Shown here piece after piece: positions 20,949 through 31,557 of a stretch of 64,000 nucleotides of DNA; the stretch's first letter is position 1, and each line of letters opens with the position of its first letter. A program made the position numbers and the translations under genes. The DNA lies in NCBI RefSeq assembly GCF_002142155.1, contig NZ_NASD01000008.1, positions 1 through 64,000 on the forward strand, in the 5' to 3' direction. Under the pieces are notes generated by a model that was not told the DNA's origin, did no database searches, and saw nothing but the letters and a program-made list of their open reading frames with translations. The DNA is from Gilliamella apis (GTDB taxonomy: Bacteria; Pseudomonadota; Gammaproteobacteria; Enterobacterales; Orbaceae).

Positions 20949-22028
20949 TTACAGTACGTCAATAGCGTTAAGTTCTTTAAATGCAAGTTCTAAACGAGCA
21001 ACTAAAGATTCTTGTCCTTTACGTAACCATACACGTGGATCGTAATATTTTTTATTCGGTGCATCAACACCTTCAGGGTTACCTAATTGACCTTGAAGAT
21101 AAGCTTCGTTTGCTTTGTAGTAATCTAAAATACCAGCCCAGTTTGCCCATTGAGTATCAGTATCGATATTCATTTTAACAACACCATAGCTAACTGCTTC
21201 AGCAATTTCTTCTTGTGTTGAACCTGAACCACCATGGAAAACGAAGTTTAATGATTTAGCTGGTAAATTGAATTTCTCAGATACATATTTTTGAGAATTA
21301 TCTAAAATTTTTGGCGTTAATTTCACGTTACCTGGTTTGTAAACACCGTGAACATTACCGAATGATGCAGCAATAGTAAAACGTGGGCTAATTTCGCTTA
21401 AACGTTCATAAGCATAAGCAACATCTTCTGGTTGTGTATACAATGCAGAACTATCCATATGACTATTATCTACGCCGTCTTCTTCACCACCAGTACAACC
21501 TAATTCTAACTCTAATGTCATTTTCATCGCAGACATACGAGCAAGATATTGACAACAAATATCAATATTATCTTTTAATGTTTCTTCGGAAAGATCGATC
21601 ATATGAGAAGAGAATAAAGGTTTACCTGTTTTAGCAAAGTGAGCTTCGCCAGCGTCAAGTAATCCATCAACCCATGGAAGAAGTTTTTTAGCACAGTGGT
21701 CAGTATGAAGAATAACTGGCACACCATATTTTTCAGCCATTAGGTGAACATGTTTAGCACCTGAAACCGCACCTAAAACAGCAGCTTCTTGTCCATCTAA
21801 TTTTAAGCCTTTACCAGCGATAAATTGAGCACCGCCATTAGAAAATTGAACAATTACAGCTGAACCAACTTTAGCTGCAGTTTCAATTACTGCGTTAATT
21901 GTATTTGTATCAACACAGTTAACAGCAGGTAAAGCAAAATTATTCTCACGCGCGATTTGAAAAACTTTTTGTACATCATCACCAGTAACAACACCAGGTT
22001 TAACGACATCAGAAATCTTTGTAGCCAT
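20949..22028 (-). CDS. fbaA: Class II fructose-bisphosphate aldolase
   Basis: Zinc-dependent cleavage of fructose-1,6-bisphosphate to dihydroxyacetone phosphate and glyceraldehyde-3-phosphate. It has 359 residues, the length of the E. coli class IIA enzyme. The metal-binding His is in VILHTDHCAKK, and the active-site segments ELELGCTGGEEDGVDN and FHGGSGSTQEEI are diagnostic of class IIA. It lies 76 bases downstream of pgk, a common gammaproteobacterial pairing, with a hairpin between them. Confidence 0.98.
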   Translation of the reverse strand: MATKISDVVKPGVVTGDDVQKVFQIARENNFALPAVNCVDTNTINAVIETAAKVGSAVIVQFSNGGAQFIAGKGLKLDGQEAAVLGAVSGAKHVHLMAEKYGVPVILHTDHCAKKLLPWVDGLLDAGEAHFAKTGKPLFSSHMIDLSEETLKDNIDICCQYLARMSAMKMTLELELGCTGGEEDGVDNSHMDSSALYTQPEDVAYAYERLSEISPRFTIAASFGNVHGVYKPGNVKLTPKILDNSQKYVSEKFNLPAKSLNFVFHGGSGSTQEEIAEAVSYGVVKMNIDTDTQWANWAGILDYYKANEAYLQGQLGNPEGVDAPNKKYYDPRVWLRKGQESLVARLELAFKELNAIDVL

Positions 22029-22060
22029 TTTAATTCCTATAGATTTATTTATATAAAAAG

Positions 22061-22089
22061 TAAAGGATGAGTAATTGGCTCATCCTTCT
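22061..22089 (-). terminator. pgk-fbaA intergenic hairpin
   Basis: Minus strand AAGGATGAG CCAATTA CTCATCCTT followed by TACTTTTT. It could be a partial terminator or a 3'-end stabiliser for pgk. Confidence 0.6.
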
Positions 22090-22104
22090 TATCAAAATAG
22101 AATA

Positions 22105-23268
22105 TTAAGCTTTTGCTCTCTCTTCTAACATTGCAACAGCTGGTAGTTTTTTACCTTCAACAAACTCAAGGAATGCACCACCACCAGTAGAAATATAAGA
22201 AATTTTATCTTCAATACCAAATAGGTCAATTGCAGCTAATGTATCACCACCACCAGCGATTGAGAATCCTTGGCTATCAGCAATTGCTTTAGCAACAATT
22301 TCAGTACCACGACGGAAATTAGGGAACTCAAACACACCGACAGGGCCATTCCATAAAATGGTTTTTGCTTTTTTGATAATATCAGCTAACGCTTCTGCTG
22401 ACTCATCACCTAAATCAAGGATTTGTTCATTTTCTTTCACATCTTTAACTGATTTTTCAGTTGCCGTTGCTGTTTCGCTAAATTCTGTTGCTACACGAAC
22501 GTCAGTTGGAACTGGAATATGACAATTAGCCATTAATTTTTTCGCTTCAGGAATTAAATCAGCTTCATAAAGTGATTTACCTACATTATAGCCTTCAGCT
22601 GCGATAAAGGTATTAGCAATACCACCACCAACAATAATTTGATCAGCGATTTTTGATAAAGAATCAAGAACTGTTAATTTAGTTGATACTTTAGAACCAG
22701 CAACAATCGCAACCATCGGACGGGCTGGATTATCAAGTGCTTTACCTAATGCATCAAGTTCAGCAGCTAATAATGGACCTGCACAAGCAACTGGAGCAAA
22801 CTTACCAGCACCGTGAGTTGAAGCTTGAGCACGGTGAGCAGTACCAAACGCATCCATTACATAAATGTCGCAAAGAGCCGCATATTTTTTAGATAAAGTT
22901 TCATCATCTTTACCTTCACCAACATTAAAACGTACGTTTTCAAGAACGACAAGTTCACCTTCGTTAACATCAACACCATCAAGGTAATCTTTAACTAAAC
23001 GAACAGGGAAAGAAACATGTTCTTTTAAGTAATCAACCACAGGTTGTAAAGAGAACTCTGGGTTATATTCGCCTTCAGTTGGTCGGCCAATATGAGAAGT
23101 AACCATTACTTTAGCACCTTTTTTAATGGCTTCTTCAATAGTAGGTAATGATGCTTTGATTCGCGCATCTGAAGTAACCTTACCATTTTTAACAGGCACA
23201 TTAAGATCTGAGCGAATAAATAAACGTTTCCCTTTTAGATCAAGATCTTGCATTCTAATGATAGACAT
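22105..23268 (-). CDS. pgk: Phosphoglycerate kinase
   Basis: Makes ATP and 3-phosphoglycerate from 1,3-bisphosphoglycerate in glycolysis. The 387 residues equal the E. coli length. Motifs: [19 protein letters not shown] at the N-terminus, SHIGRPTEG, the hinge, and the ATP site GGGDTLAAI near the C-terminus. It is divergent from rpsT, with 223 bases between the two ends holding promoters in both directions. Confidence 0.98.
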   Translation of the reverse strand: MSIIRMQDLDLKGKRLFIRSDLNVPVKNGKVTSDARIKASLPTIEEAIKKGAKVMVTSHIGRPTEGEYNPEFSLQPVVDYLKEHVSFPVRLVKDYLDGVDVNEGELVVLENVRFNVGEGKDDETLSKKYAALCDIYVMDAFGTAHRAQASTHGAGKFAPVACAGPLLAAELDALGKALDNPARPMVAIVAGSKVSTKLTVLDSLSKIADQIIVGGGIANTFIAAEGYNVGKSLYEADLIPEAKKLMANCHIPVPTDVRVATEFSETATATEKSVKDVKENEQILDLGDESAEALADIIKKAKTILWNGPVGVFEFPNFRRGTEIVAKAIADSQGFSIAGGGDTLAAIDLFGIEDKISYISTGGGAFLEFVEGKKLPAVAMLEERAKA

Positions 23269-23421
23269 GAGACTTCCTCTTATAAATATAAAAACAATAA
23301 AATTTTTGCTATTCTAACATAAAATTTCTAATTAGGTTACAATCAATATCGGTTATATAGTAAACATTACTCGAAATTTGTGCTTTGTACTTTTTATAGT
23401 AAATTTTTTTATGTAACAGCA

Positions 23422-23450
23422 TTGACAATGGAAAGAAAATCAGGCATATT
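23422..23450 (+). promoter_or_regulatory. Sigma70-type promoter of rpsT
   Basis: TTGACA, 17 bases, CATATT, followed by CCCCGCC, 48 bases before the rpsT start codon. Confidence 0.65.
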
Positions 23451-23497
23451 TCCCCGCCTTATTAATATGTATTTTTATTTAAACTTGGGAGTTGACT

Positions 23498-23761
23498 TTG
23501 GCTAATATCAAATCAGCTAAAAAGCGTGCGGTTCAATCCGAAAAACGTCGTAAACATAATGCTAGTAACCGTTCAATGATGCGTACTTATGTTAAAAAAG
23601 TTTACGCAGCTGTTGCAGCTGGTGATAAACAAACAGCTGAAGTAGCATTCAAAGACATGCAAGCAGTTGTTGACCGTCAAGCGGCTCGTGGTCTAATCCA
23701 CAGAAACAAAGCTGCACGTCATAAAGCGAATTTAATTAAACAGATTAAAGCACTAGCTTAA
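23498..23761 (+). CDS. rpsT: 30S ribosomal protein S20
   Basis: Primary 16S rRNA-binding protein of 87 residues, starting [20 protein letters not shown]. The start is a TTG codon at 23498: a GGGAG ribosome-binding site ends 6 bases before it, while the other in-frame TTG at 23492 has no spacing to that site. E. coli rpsT also uses UUG, which takes part in its autoregulation. It is monocistronic, followed by a terminator. Confidence 0.96.
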   Translation: MANIKSAKKRAVQSEKRRKHNASNRSMMRTYVKKVYAAVAAGDKQTAEVAFKDMQAVVDRQAARGLIHRNKAARHKANLIKQIKALA

Positions 23762-23800
23762 TGTTCTAATCTGTTGACAATAGAGTTAAAGAAAATTGAA

Positions 23801-23826
23801 AAAAAGTGGTGTAAGCCACTTTTTTT
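23801..23826 (+). terminator. rpsT terminator
   Basis: AAAAAGTGG TGTAAG CCACTTTTT with further T residues, 40 bases after the rpsT stop. Confidence 0.9.
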
Positions 23827-23878
23827 ATTTATATACTGTTATTTCAATTTATATGAATGAAAGAAAAGAGAGCATATT

Positions 23879-24463
23879 GTGGTTCAACGTGATTATGTAA
23901 GAAAAAAGAGCCAATCAAAATCAAAAGCTAAAAAGAATAAGTCACGAATATTACCATCGTTAATGATAGTTCTTGCAGTTATCATTATTGTTTTGTTTTC
24001 TGCTATTTTATATTTACTATCAACAAATCACCCAGAAAAACCTATTGAGCGACCAAAAGTAAAAACTGAGTCGCCGGTAGCAACTTTACCTGAACAACCA
24101 CAAGAACGTTGGACCTATCTTAAAGAATTAGAAACACCGAACGCGAGTAGTGATACTAATTCCACTGCAAGTGAAAGGCAACAAATATTAGATAGTTTTA
24201 TCAATAATTCTTCTACAACACCAACTACATCAACCAATACTGAAAATAATAAATGGTTACTACAGTGCGGTGCATTTAAAGAAAAAACAAATGCAGACAC
24301 ATTAAAAGCATCTCTAGCTATGACCGGTATTAGTGGTAATATAACCTCCAGTCAACAGTTATATCGAGTTACTGTTGGCCCATATACAAATAAAACTGAT
24401 GCACAAAAAATATTAAACACATTAAAAGGTAATGGGATCAATAATTGCATTCTTTCTAACTAA
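23879..24463 (+). CDS. ftsN: Cell division protein FtsN
   Basis: Bitopic activator of septal peptidoglycan synthesis. The GTG start gives a cytoplasmic N-terminus with QRDYVRKKSQ, the FtsA-contacting motif of FtsN, then one membrane span (about 27-47). The periplasmic helix region contains PQERWTYLKELE, close to the essential segment of E. coli FtsN. A C-terminal SPOR domain (about 120-194) binds denuded glycan. At 194 residues it is much shorter than the 319-residue E. coli protein, mainly through a reduced Q/P-rich linker. Confidence 0.93.
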   Translation: MVQRDYVRKKSQSKSKAKKNKSRILPSLMIVLAVIIIVLFSAILYLLSTNHPEKPIERPKVKTESPVATLPEQPQERWTYLKELETPNASSDTNSTASERQQILDSFINNSSTTPTTSTNTENNKWLLQCGAFKEKTNADTLKASLAMTGISGNITSSQQLYRVTVGPYTNKTDAQKILNTLKGNGINNCILSN

Positions 24464-24476
24464 ATGAAGGTATATT

Positions 24477-25319
24477 ATGAATATACTTAAGCATATGCAG
24501 TCATTTTTAGTAATGTTGTGGGCTCGAATAAATCATGATAGATTAACTACTTCAGCAGCAGAACTAGCTTACACAACTATACTGGCATTAGTCCCCCTGA
24601 TAACGGTAATTTTTGCATTACTCTCAGCCTTTCCTATGTTTGACGAGGTGAGTCAATCATTAAAACAACTCATTTATAGTAATCTCGTTCCAACTGCTAG
24701 TGATACTATCCAAAATTATCTTGAGCAATTTATCGCCAATACCAGAAAAATGACCTTGGTCGGAATTATCGGCTTAATAGTGACATCATTATTACTTATT
24801 AACTCTATTAATAACGCACTTAATCGTATCTGGCGAACTAAGCGGAAACGTTCGTTCATGTACAACTTAACTATGTATTGGACCATTTTGACTTTAGGCC
24901 CTATTTTAGTTGGTTCAAGTGTTGCTGTAAGCTCTTATATATTTTCACTAAAATGGTTATCCGATGCAGCCAGCGGTGATGTACTACTAAGTACCTTACC
25001 ATTTATTATATCTATTGTCGGATTTTGGTTACTTTACAGTATTATACCTACCGAATCGGTACCATTTAAAGAAGCCTTAATTGGCGCATTAGTCGCAGCG
25101 ATATTATTTGAAATTGGTAAACGTGCTTTTGCGCTGTACGTGACATCATTTCCTACTTATCAACTTATTTATGGTGTAGTATCCTCAATTCCTATTATGT
25201 TAGTTTGGATATATTGTTCTTGGTGTATTGTCTTATTTGGCGCCGAATTTGCTGCAACACTCACCGACTATAATAGACATAACAAAATGCATCTAAAACA
25301 TTCATCCCAATCGGAGTAA
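24477..25319 (+). CDS. YihY/BrkB family inner membrane protein
   Basis: A 280-residue polytopic membrane protein with about six spans. The motif [20 protein letters not shown] near residues 22-41 and the [18 protein letters not shown] segment mark the YihY family, once thought to be RNase BN. Its function is not established. It begins 13 bases after ftsN and ends 7 bases before dtd, the same yihY-dtd neighbourhood as in E. coli. Confidence 0.9.
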   Translation: MNILKHMQSFLVMLWARINHDRLTTSAAELAYTTILALVPLITVIFALLSAFPMFDEVSQSLKQLIYSNLVPTASDTIQNYLEQFIANTRKMTLVGIIGLIVTSLLLINSINNALNRIWRTKRKRSFMYNLTMYWTILTLGPILVGSSVAVSSYIFSLKWLSDAASGDVLLSTLPFIISIVGFWLLYSIIPTESVPFKEALIGALVAAILFEIGKRAFALYVTSFPTYQLIYGVVSSIPIMLVWIYCSWCIVLFGAEFAATLTDYNRHNKMHLKHSSQSE

Positions 25320-25326
25320 TATAAAA

Positions 25327-25761
25327 ATGATTGCCTTAATCCAACGAGTAAAACACGCTTCAGTTTCTGTAAATAACCAAATTATTGGTGAAATAGATCA
25401 GGGATTATTAGTTTTACTTGGTGTTGAACAAGGCGATAATGAACAAAAAGCGATCCGTTTAAGTGAAAAAGTGCTTGGCTATCGTATTTTCAGTGACAAT
25501 GATGGCAAAATGAACCTCAATGTTCAACAAATTAATGGCAAACTATTGGTTGTTTCTCAGTTTACACTAGCCGCTGATACTCAAAAAGGTATGCGTCCAA
25601 GTTTTACAAAAGGGGCTTCGCCAGATATGGCCAATGAGCTTTACCAATTTTTTGTCAAACAGTGCCAACAGCATATTGAAACACAAACAGGGCAATTTGC
25701 AGCCGATATGCAAGTATCACTGATTAATGACGGCCCAGTAACATTTTGGCTACAAGTTTAA
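25327..25761 (+). CDS. dtd: D-aminoacyl-tRNA deacylase
   Basis: Removes D-amino acids (and glycine mischarged on tRNA-Ala) from tRNA. It has 144 residues (145 in E. coli). The catalytic [17 protein letters not shown] segment and the C-terminal cross-subunit NDGPVTFWL (the Gly-cisPro gate) are intact. It follows the yihY-like gene by 7 bases and is probably cotranscribed with it. Confidence 0.96.
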   Translation: MIALIQRVKHASVSVNNQIIGEIDQGLLVLLGVEQGDNEQKAIRLSEKVLGYRIFSDNDGKMNLNVQQINGKLLVVSQFTLAADTQKGMRPSFTKGASPDMANELYQFFVKQCQQHIETQTGQFAADMQVSLINDGPVTFWLQV

Positions 25762-25815
25762 TTATGCTGTCTTAAAGGAATGATATTCTAAATTTTTTAA
25801 GTAAATATAACGTAT

Positions 25816-27195
25816 TTATTTAATTTTATTTAGCCATTTTAATACCACTCCTTGGTCGGTAAGCCCCCAGTTATTTAATTTATTTTTATAGAACTTCTTC
25901 AATTCGTCCCATTGATAATAAGGGTAATCGTTGGTTTTTAAAGGTAAATGGACTTCTCGCTCATTTAACATGACTTTAACTAAAATAGGCTGGTCAGCTT
26001 GTTCACTTTTATAAAAAATCCATTGAATATTTGCTGCCATTGGAATAATTTTGTCGGCTTGCCATACGGAAGGATAATCAGTTACTGGATTAGCTACTAT
26101 ATTGGTACCTTCAATTTCCATCAATGTTGCTAACGGAGATACAGTTTCGGCATGAGCAAAGCGCAAATTGGCATCAATATTATTATTAGCTATCGCACTA
26201 TCAGCTGTTTTTAACATATCTAATAATAATGGTGCAGCAATCTTAATTTGGATACCATTACTATCAAAAGCAGGACCAATTTGTAAATAATTTTTTGCGG
26301 TGACGACAGTGCTAAACCATAATTGCTGATCTTTGGTGAAGTAACCGCTAAAATCAAGATGATTATCGGCTAATAATGGTGGTGAAAAGGATAATAATTC
26401 TTGATAAAGTTGATAAACAGCAAGCACAAAATTTTGCGTTTTAACTATAGAATTTTCTGATAGCGAGATACCATTATTCAATTGATGAATAAAATCAGAT
26501 GTAAAGATCAGCCTTGCGATATTTTCACTCATTTCTATTGATTTAGGGGCATTTTCTAATGATTTTAGCGTATTTTTAATTATTCTATTTTTCTTATATT
26601 TAGCATAAGCAGGCGAATATTCGAAAAAACGTAACAACGTTTGCTGATCTTCTGGTTGTTGATGAACGTTTAGATTAGGATATTTGGTTTTGAATGTATT
26701 AATAAAGATTTCAGCCGTTTCTTTAGCCCGTGGAGAGGTTGATGAAATAACCGTTATTTTTTGACCTTTAAACACTGTTGGATTATTCTTTAACATTCGT
26801 TGACTAATTAAACTTATATCTTTTCGCCCAAGATCACTAAGTTCACCATAATGATCTTTATTAAGTTCTCTAATAGTAGTAATTTGCGTTAATAATAATT
26901 TCCCTTTTTCAGTTAATTGATTATTTTTTTCCGCCAATACTAAAATTTTATAAGCAATATCTTCATATTTAGCTTTGCTGATATAACGGGAACCATGGCG
27001 ACCGATATGATCAATATAAAACGCTTGATAACCACTAGGCGCAGGAGTAAGAGATTGTCTTGCATCATATTGATATGCAGTCTTTGAACTAGAAATCATC
27101 ATTCCAGCAAAACTCAATGGAGTAAAAAGAGTAAGCATAATGGCTAATATCTGATTTGCTGGTTGAATAATAGAAAAATTTTTTATAAAAGACAT
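25816..27195 (-). CDS. Histidine-type phosphatase of MINPP class (possible phytase)
   Basis: A 459-residue exported protein with an N-terminal hydrophobic segment (about 15-32) that looks like a signal peptide. The branch-2 histidine phosphatase site is IGRHGSRY with nucleophile His67. The proton-donor motif is HAET (348-351) rather than the HD of AppA or Agp, and this HAE pattern belongs to multiple inositol polyphosphate phosphatases. Members degrade phytate in gut bacteria such as Bacteroides. The substrate here is inferred only from class. It is monocistronic, with a 192-base divergent region shared with the SulP gene. Confidence 0.8.
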   Translation of the reverse strand: MSFIKNFSIIQPANQILAIMLTLFTPLSFAGMMISSSKTAYQYDARQSLTPAPSGYQAFYIDHIGRHGSRYISKAKYEDIAYKILVLAEKNNQLTEKGKLLLTQITTIRELNKDHYGELSDLGRKDISLISQRMLKNNPTVFKGQKITVISSTSPRAKETAEIFINTFKTKYPNLNVHQQPEDQQTLLRFFEYSPAYAKYKKNRIIKNTLKSLENAPKSIEMSENIARLIFTSDFIHQLNNGISLSENSIVKTQNFVLAVYQLYQELLSFSPPLLADNHLDFSGYFTKDQQLWFSTVVTAKNYLQIGPAFDSNGIQIKIAAPLLLDMLKTADSAIANNNIDANLRFAHAETVSPLATLMEIEGTNIVANPVTDYPSVWQADKIIPMAANIQWIFYKSEQADQPILVKVMLNEREVHLPLKTNDYPYYQWDELKKFYKNKLNNWGLTDQGVVLKWLNKIK

Positions 27196-27387
27196 AATTA
27201 CCCCTATCTATAATTAATAATATAAGAGCAAAATAACAGGCCAATATTTATAAGCTTATTTTATCTCATTAATAACATTATTTAACTGAAAATAATGCAA
27301 TTATTTTAATAACACTCTTTCAATTTTTGAAAAAAGGATTATCTTATTATGTATTTTTTCCAACTCATTTAATTGATTTAAAAAATA

Positions 27388-29061
27388 ATGAAATTATATG
27401 GCCTTTCTGGTACTAAAATTAGTAGTGCATTTATTTCGGCATGCATTAACACCCCTTATAACACGACTCGTTTTCTTAAAGATTTGATTGCCGGAATAAC
27501 TGTTGGCATTATTGCTATTCCGTTAGCTATGGCGTTAGCTATAGCAAGTGGTGTTGCACCTCAACATGGCCTATATACTGCGATTATTGCTGGTTTCGTG
27601 ATAGCACTGACAGGCGGTTCTCGTTTCAGCGTTTCCGGTCCAACAGCAGCTTTTGTGGTAATTTTATATCCGGTTTCAATACAATTTGGTTTATCGGGTC
27701 TATTAATTGCCACCTTACTTTCAGGCATATTTTTAATATTAATGGGCATAATTAGGTTAGGTCGCTTAATAGAATATATTCCTCTACCTGTGGTATTAGG
27801 TTTTACCTCTGGTATTGCAATAACAATTGCAACGATGCAAATTAAAGACTTTTTTGGTTTAACACTGGAACATATGCCGGAAAACTACATCAATAAAGTT
27901 ATTGAACTAGTGAGGAAGTTGCCAACAATTAATATCGCCGATACATCAGTAGGATTAATAACACTTATTGTGCTAATTGTTTGGCCAAAATTTCGAATGA
28001 AAATTTCTGGCCATTTACCAGCATTAGTCGCGGGTGTATTAATAATGTTAATCTTCAATCAATTTGGTTATCAAATAGAAACAATTGGTTCACGATTCAC
28101 TTATACATTGGCAGATAATACTACTGGTCATGGTATTCCGCCGGTTTTACCAGAATTTATCTTACCATGGGAACATGCTAATTTTACTTGGGATTGGGCA
28201 ACATTAAGTGCTTTAATTCCAATCTCAATCACTATGGCAATGTTATGTGCTATTGAATCACTACTTTGTGCTGTAGTTTTAGATGAAATGACACATACTA
28301 AACATCATTCTAATAGTGAATTGATTGGCCAAGGTCTAGGTAATATCATTGCGCCATTTTTTGGTGGAATTTCAGCAACAGCAGCTATTGCACGATCAGC
28401 AGCAAATGTAAAAGCTGGAGCAACTTCCCCGATTGCTGCGGTATTGCATGCGTTAATTGTTTTATTGGCACTCATCTGTTTTGCGCCATTATTATCTTTT
28501 ATTCCATTATCTGCAATGGCAGCATTATTATTAATTGTTGCATGGAATATGAGTGCCGTGCAGAGAGTTATTTATATCATTAAACGTGCCCCTAAAGATG
28601 ATATTATAATCATGCTTATTTGCATGTCACTGACTGTATTATTTGATATGGTTATCGCTATAACAATTGGTATTGTATTAGCTTCTATCTTATTTATGCG
28701 TCGCATTGCTAGAATGACTCGTTTGGTCGAATTAAGTCAAGGAAATGAGAAAACATTAGTACTACGTATTAGTGGTCCATTGTTCTTTGCCGCTGCTGAG
28801 CGTACCTTTTTAGAGTTATACCAAAAAATTAATGGTTATCAACACATTGTTCTACAGTGGGATGCGGTACCTATTCTTGATGCTGGTGGATTAAATGCGC
28901 TTATTCACTTCATTGATGAATTACCTGCACAGGTGGAGCTCTCAATTTGTGAATTACAATTTCAACCATTAAAAACTTTAGCCCGAGCAAAAATTGTACC
29001 AATTCCAAACAAATTAATGTTTTATTCAACTTTAGATGAAGCACTGAAAGATAAAATTTAA
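27388..29061 (+). CDS. SulP family inorganic anion transporter with STAS domain
   Basis: A 557-residue secondary transporter: about 10-14 membrane segments (residues 30-430) with the SulP signatures [30 protein letters not shown] and [20 protein letters not shown], followed by a cytoplasmic STAS domain (about 450-555). Family members carry sulfate, bicarbonate or dicarboxylates; E. coli DauA carries succinate at acid pH. The substrate cannot be assigned. It begins divergently from the MINPP-like gene and is followed by a large stem-loop. Confidence 0.9.
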   Translation: MKLYGLSGTKISSAFISACINTPYNTTRFLKDLIAGITVGIIAIPLAMALAIASGVAPQHGLYTAIIAGFVIALTGGSRFSVSGPTAAFVVILYPVSIQFGLSGLLIATLLSGIFLILMGIIRLGRLIEYIPLPVVLGFTSGIAITIATMQIKDFFGLTLEHMPENYINKVIELVRKLPTINIADTSVGLITLIVLIVWPKFRMKISGHLPALVAGVLIMLIFNQFGYQIETIGSRFTYTLADNTTGHGIPPVLPEFILPWEHANFTWDWATLSALIPISITMAMLCAIESLLCAVVLDEMTHTKHHSNSELIGQGLGNIIAPFFGGISATAAIARSAANVKAGATSPIAAVLHALIVLLALICFAPLLSFIPLSAMAALLLIVAWNMSAVQRVIYIIKRAPKDDIIIMLICMSLTVLFDMVIAITIGIVLASILFMRRIARMTRLVELSQGNEKTLVLRISGPLFFAAAERTFLELYQKINGYQHIVLQWDAVPILDAGGLNALIHFIDELPAQVELSICELQFQPLKTLARAKIVPIPNKLMFYSTLDEALKDKI

Positions 29062-29097
29062 GTGCGAAATTCGTTTTATTATATTGCTTAAATATTA

Positions 29098-29135
29098 TAC
29101 TTAGTGAAAATATAGTCTCTGATTTTCACTAAGTA
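29098..29135 (+). terminator. Stem-loop after the SulP gene
   Basis: Perfect 14-bp stem TACTTAGTGAAAAT / ATTTTCACTAAGTA with a 10-base loop, followed by TTTTG. A probable terminator. Confidence 0.75.
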
Positions 29136-29248
29136 TTTTGTATCACCTATATACCTTGCCCTTTTCTAAAATAATATAAGTAAAATTTAACCTTGCAAGA
29201 TAGTATTTGTTTAATTCTTTACATTAACAACAAAAATAGGAAATTAAT

Positions 29249-29794
29249 ATGACAACTAATGAAAACACTATTCAATATGTTAAACATAAAGCGAATTGGT
29301 TTATTATAATTGGTGTGATTTTGATTGTTCTCGGTTGCTTGGCATTGGGTTATCAATTCATGGCTACCGTTTTTTCTGTTTATTTTATCGGGTCACTGCT
29401 ATTAATCGCAGGCATCATTCAAGTTGTACATGCATTTAATATCAAAGGTTTTGGCCAAACTGCCTTATGGGCAATCATGGGGATTTTATATATCTTTATT
29501 GGTGGGATGGCTTTTTTCCAACCAATTGCAGTTTCATCAGCACTAACTTTATTGATTTCATTATTATTGACTATTAGTGGATTTAGCCAAATTTTTGCTG
29601 CCATGAGTAATCGCAATATCCCTCGTTGGGGATGGGTAGTCTTTTCGGGAATTATTAACATTATTTTAGGACTAATGCTAATTGCTGGTTGGCCATATGA
29701 TAGTGTTTGGGTATTAGGAATGTTTTTAGGTATCGATCTAGTTTTCCAAGGTTTTGCCTATATTGCTATTGGTTTCGCATTAAAAAATCACTAA
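29249..29794 (+). CDS. HdeD-like (DUF308) membrane protein
   Basis: A 181-residue protein with six predicted membrane segments arranged as internally similar pairs, including IGVILIVLGCLALGYQ and GIINIILGLMLIAGWP. This fits the HdeD/DUF308 family, which in E. coli contributes to acid resistance at high cell density by an unknown mechanism. It is transcribed alone, 187 bases after the SulP gene, and is followed by a stem-loop. Confidence 0.85.
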   Translation: MTTNENTIQYVKHKANWFIIIGVILIVLGCLALGYQFMATVFSVYFIGSLLLIAGIIQVVHAFNIKGFGQTALWAIMGILYIFIGGMAFFQPIAVSSALTLLISLLLTISGFSQIFAAMSNRNIPRWGWVVFSGIINIILGLMLIAGWPYDSVWVLGMFLGIDLVFQGFAYIAIGFALKNH

Positions 29795-29811
29795 ATAGCG
29801 ATAGTTTATCT

Positions 29812-29841
29812 TATTGCTCACAACACTACTTGTGAGCAATA
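29812..29841. terminator. Bidirectional hairpin between the hdeD-like gene and rsgA
   Basis: Perfect 12-bp stem TATTGCTCACAA / TTGTGAGCAATA with a 6-base loop, between two convergent genes. There is no long T tract on either side. Confidence 0.65.
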
Positions 29842-29884
29842 TTCGGCAACATATCAAAAATAGAAATCTGCTAATTATTAATGG

Positions 29885-30931
29885 TTATTTATAACTCTTA
29901 TTGGTTTTCGCTTTAACCTCACGCATTGATTGCAAAATTCGATGATAATTATCTAATCTTGATGGAGCGATTGCTCCTTCTGATACCGCTTTTTGCAATA
30001 GACACCCTGGTGTATCTAAGTGATTGCAATCCCTAAATTGGCAACCACCTAAATAATCATCAAATTCAACAAAACCACCAATAACTTGCTCTGGCTCTAA
30101 ATGCCATAAACCGAATTCTCGAATTCCCGGCGAATCAATAATATCACCACCATTAGGTAAATGGTAAAGTCGAGTTGAAGTTGTGGTATGTTGACCAAGG
30201 CCTGATATCTCAGACACCTCACCAGTTAACGTCGCTTGATCATGAGGTAATAGCAGATTAATAATACTTGATTTACCCACACCAGATTGGCCAACCAATA
30301 TAGATATTTTGTCATCCAGTACCTTTTGTAAAGGTTCTATACCCTGCTGTGATAGACATGAAACATATAAAACTTGATAACCAATTTTAGTGTAAATTTG
30401 TAACTGCTGCTCAATTTCCTGTTTTTTGTGCTCATCAAGCAAATCGATTTTATTCAAAACAATAATCGGTGTGATATTGGTTGCTTCACAAGCAACTAAA
30501 TAGCGATCGATGATATTAAACGATAATTCCGGTAATACGGCTGAAATAATAACAATTTGATCGACATTGGCGGCAACAGGTTTAACGCCATCATAAAAAT
30601 CAGGTCGTACTAACTCAGAATGACGAGGATGAACGGCTTCTATAATACCATTAGTATTCGGTTCTAAACTTTCACGCCACAATACTTTATCGCCGGTCAC
30701 TAATGATGGTAAAGTACGACGAATACTACATCGGTAGATGTTGCCAGCATTATCTTCAACATCCGCTGATTTGCCAAAGCGACTCACCACCACGCCATCA
30801 CGAGACGCAGAGAAATTAGCCAGACTTTCATCTAGCTTAGTTTCTAAACGCTGTTGATGCTTAGCGTCCATACGCCTTTGTTGATTTTTTGAAAGTTGTT
30901 TTTTTGCCACAATAACTAATTTTTTGCTCAA
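29885..30931 (-). CDS. rsgA: Small ribosomal subunit biogenesis GTPase RsgA
   Basis: Late 30S assembly factor. The 348 residues show the circularly permuted GTPase order: an N-terminal OB domain, then G4 (LNKID), G1 ([10 protein letters not shown]) and G3 (DSPGIREFG), and a C-terminal zinc knuckle ([14 protein letters not shown]). It is divergent from orn across a short interval, the same pairing as in E. coli. Confidence 0.97.
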   Translation of the reverse strand: MSKKLVIVAKKQLSKNQQRRMDAKHQQRLETKLDESLANFSASRDGVVVSRFGKSADVEDNAGNIYRCSIRRTLPSLVTGDKVLWRESLEPNTNGIIEAVHPRHSELVRPDFYDGVKPVAANVDQIVIISAVLPELSFNIIDRYLVACEATNITPIIVLNKIDLLDEHKKQEIEQQLQIYTKIGYQVLYVSCLSQQGIEPLQKVLDDKISILVGQSGVGKSSIINLLLPHDQATLTGEVSEISGLGQHTTTSTRLYHLPNGGDIIDSPGIREFGLWHLEPEQVIGGFVEFDDYLGGCQFRDCNHLDTPGCLLQKAVSEGAIAPSRLDNYHRILQSMREVKAKTNKSYK

Positions 30932-30990
30932 ACGATTTAGTACTTATGCTACACTACTCGGCATTAAAAAGAAAATTAATACCGCAAATT

Positions 30991-31557
30991 ATGACGACAC
31001 AATCAAATATAAACAGTAATAATCTTATCTGGATTGACCTTGAAATGACAGGTCTTGATCCAAATAGCGATCGGATTATCGAAATCGCTACCATCGTAAC
31101 TGATTCTAATTTAAATATCCTCGCTGAAGGCCCAGTCATTGCTATCCATCAATCAGATGAACAACTTGCGCTTATGGATGATTGGAATCAAAGAACGCAT
31201 GGCAAATCCGGATTAATTGATCGTGTGCGTCAAAGTACCATTTGCGAACAACAAGCTGAACAACAAACCATTGAATTTTTAAAACAATGGGTGCCAGAAA
31301 ACAGTTCACCAATCTGTGGTAATACCATTGGTCAAGATCGCCGTTTTCTATTTAATTACATGCCAAATTTAGAAAAATATTTTCATTATCGTTATCTAGA
31401 TGTTAGTACGATTAAAGAATTAGCCAGACGCTGGAAACCAGAAATATTAAAAGGTATCAGTAAACAGAGTTCTCACCAAGCTTTAGATGATATTCGCGAC
31501 TCTATCGCCGAGTTAGTTTATTACCGACAACACTTTTTTAATCTAACTAATGAATGA
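30991..31557 (+). CDS. orn: Oligoribonuclease
   Basis: DEDDh 3'-5' exonuclease that finishes RNA turnover by degrading very short RNAs such as pGpG. The 188-residue form starting [20 protein letters not shown] aligns with the E. coli start; the frame continues 15 codons upstream into the promoter region. Catalytic residues are in [10 protein letters not shown] (Asp, Glu), the central NTIGQDRRF (Asp) and [10 protein letters not shown] (His, Asp). Its stop overlaps the waaA start (ATGA). Confidence 0.95.
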   Translation: MTTQSNINSNNLIWIDLEMTGLDPNSDRIIEIATIVTDSNLNILAEGPVIAIHQSDEQLALMDDWNQRTHGKSGLIDRVRQSTICEQQAEQQTIEFLKQWVPENSSPICGNTIGQDRRFLFNYMPNLEKYFHYRYLDVSTIKELARRWKPEILKGISKQSSHQALDDIRDSIAELVYYRQHFFNLTNE

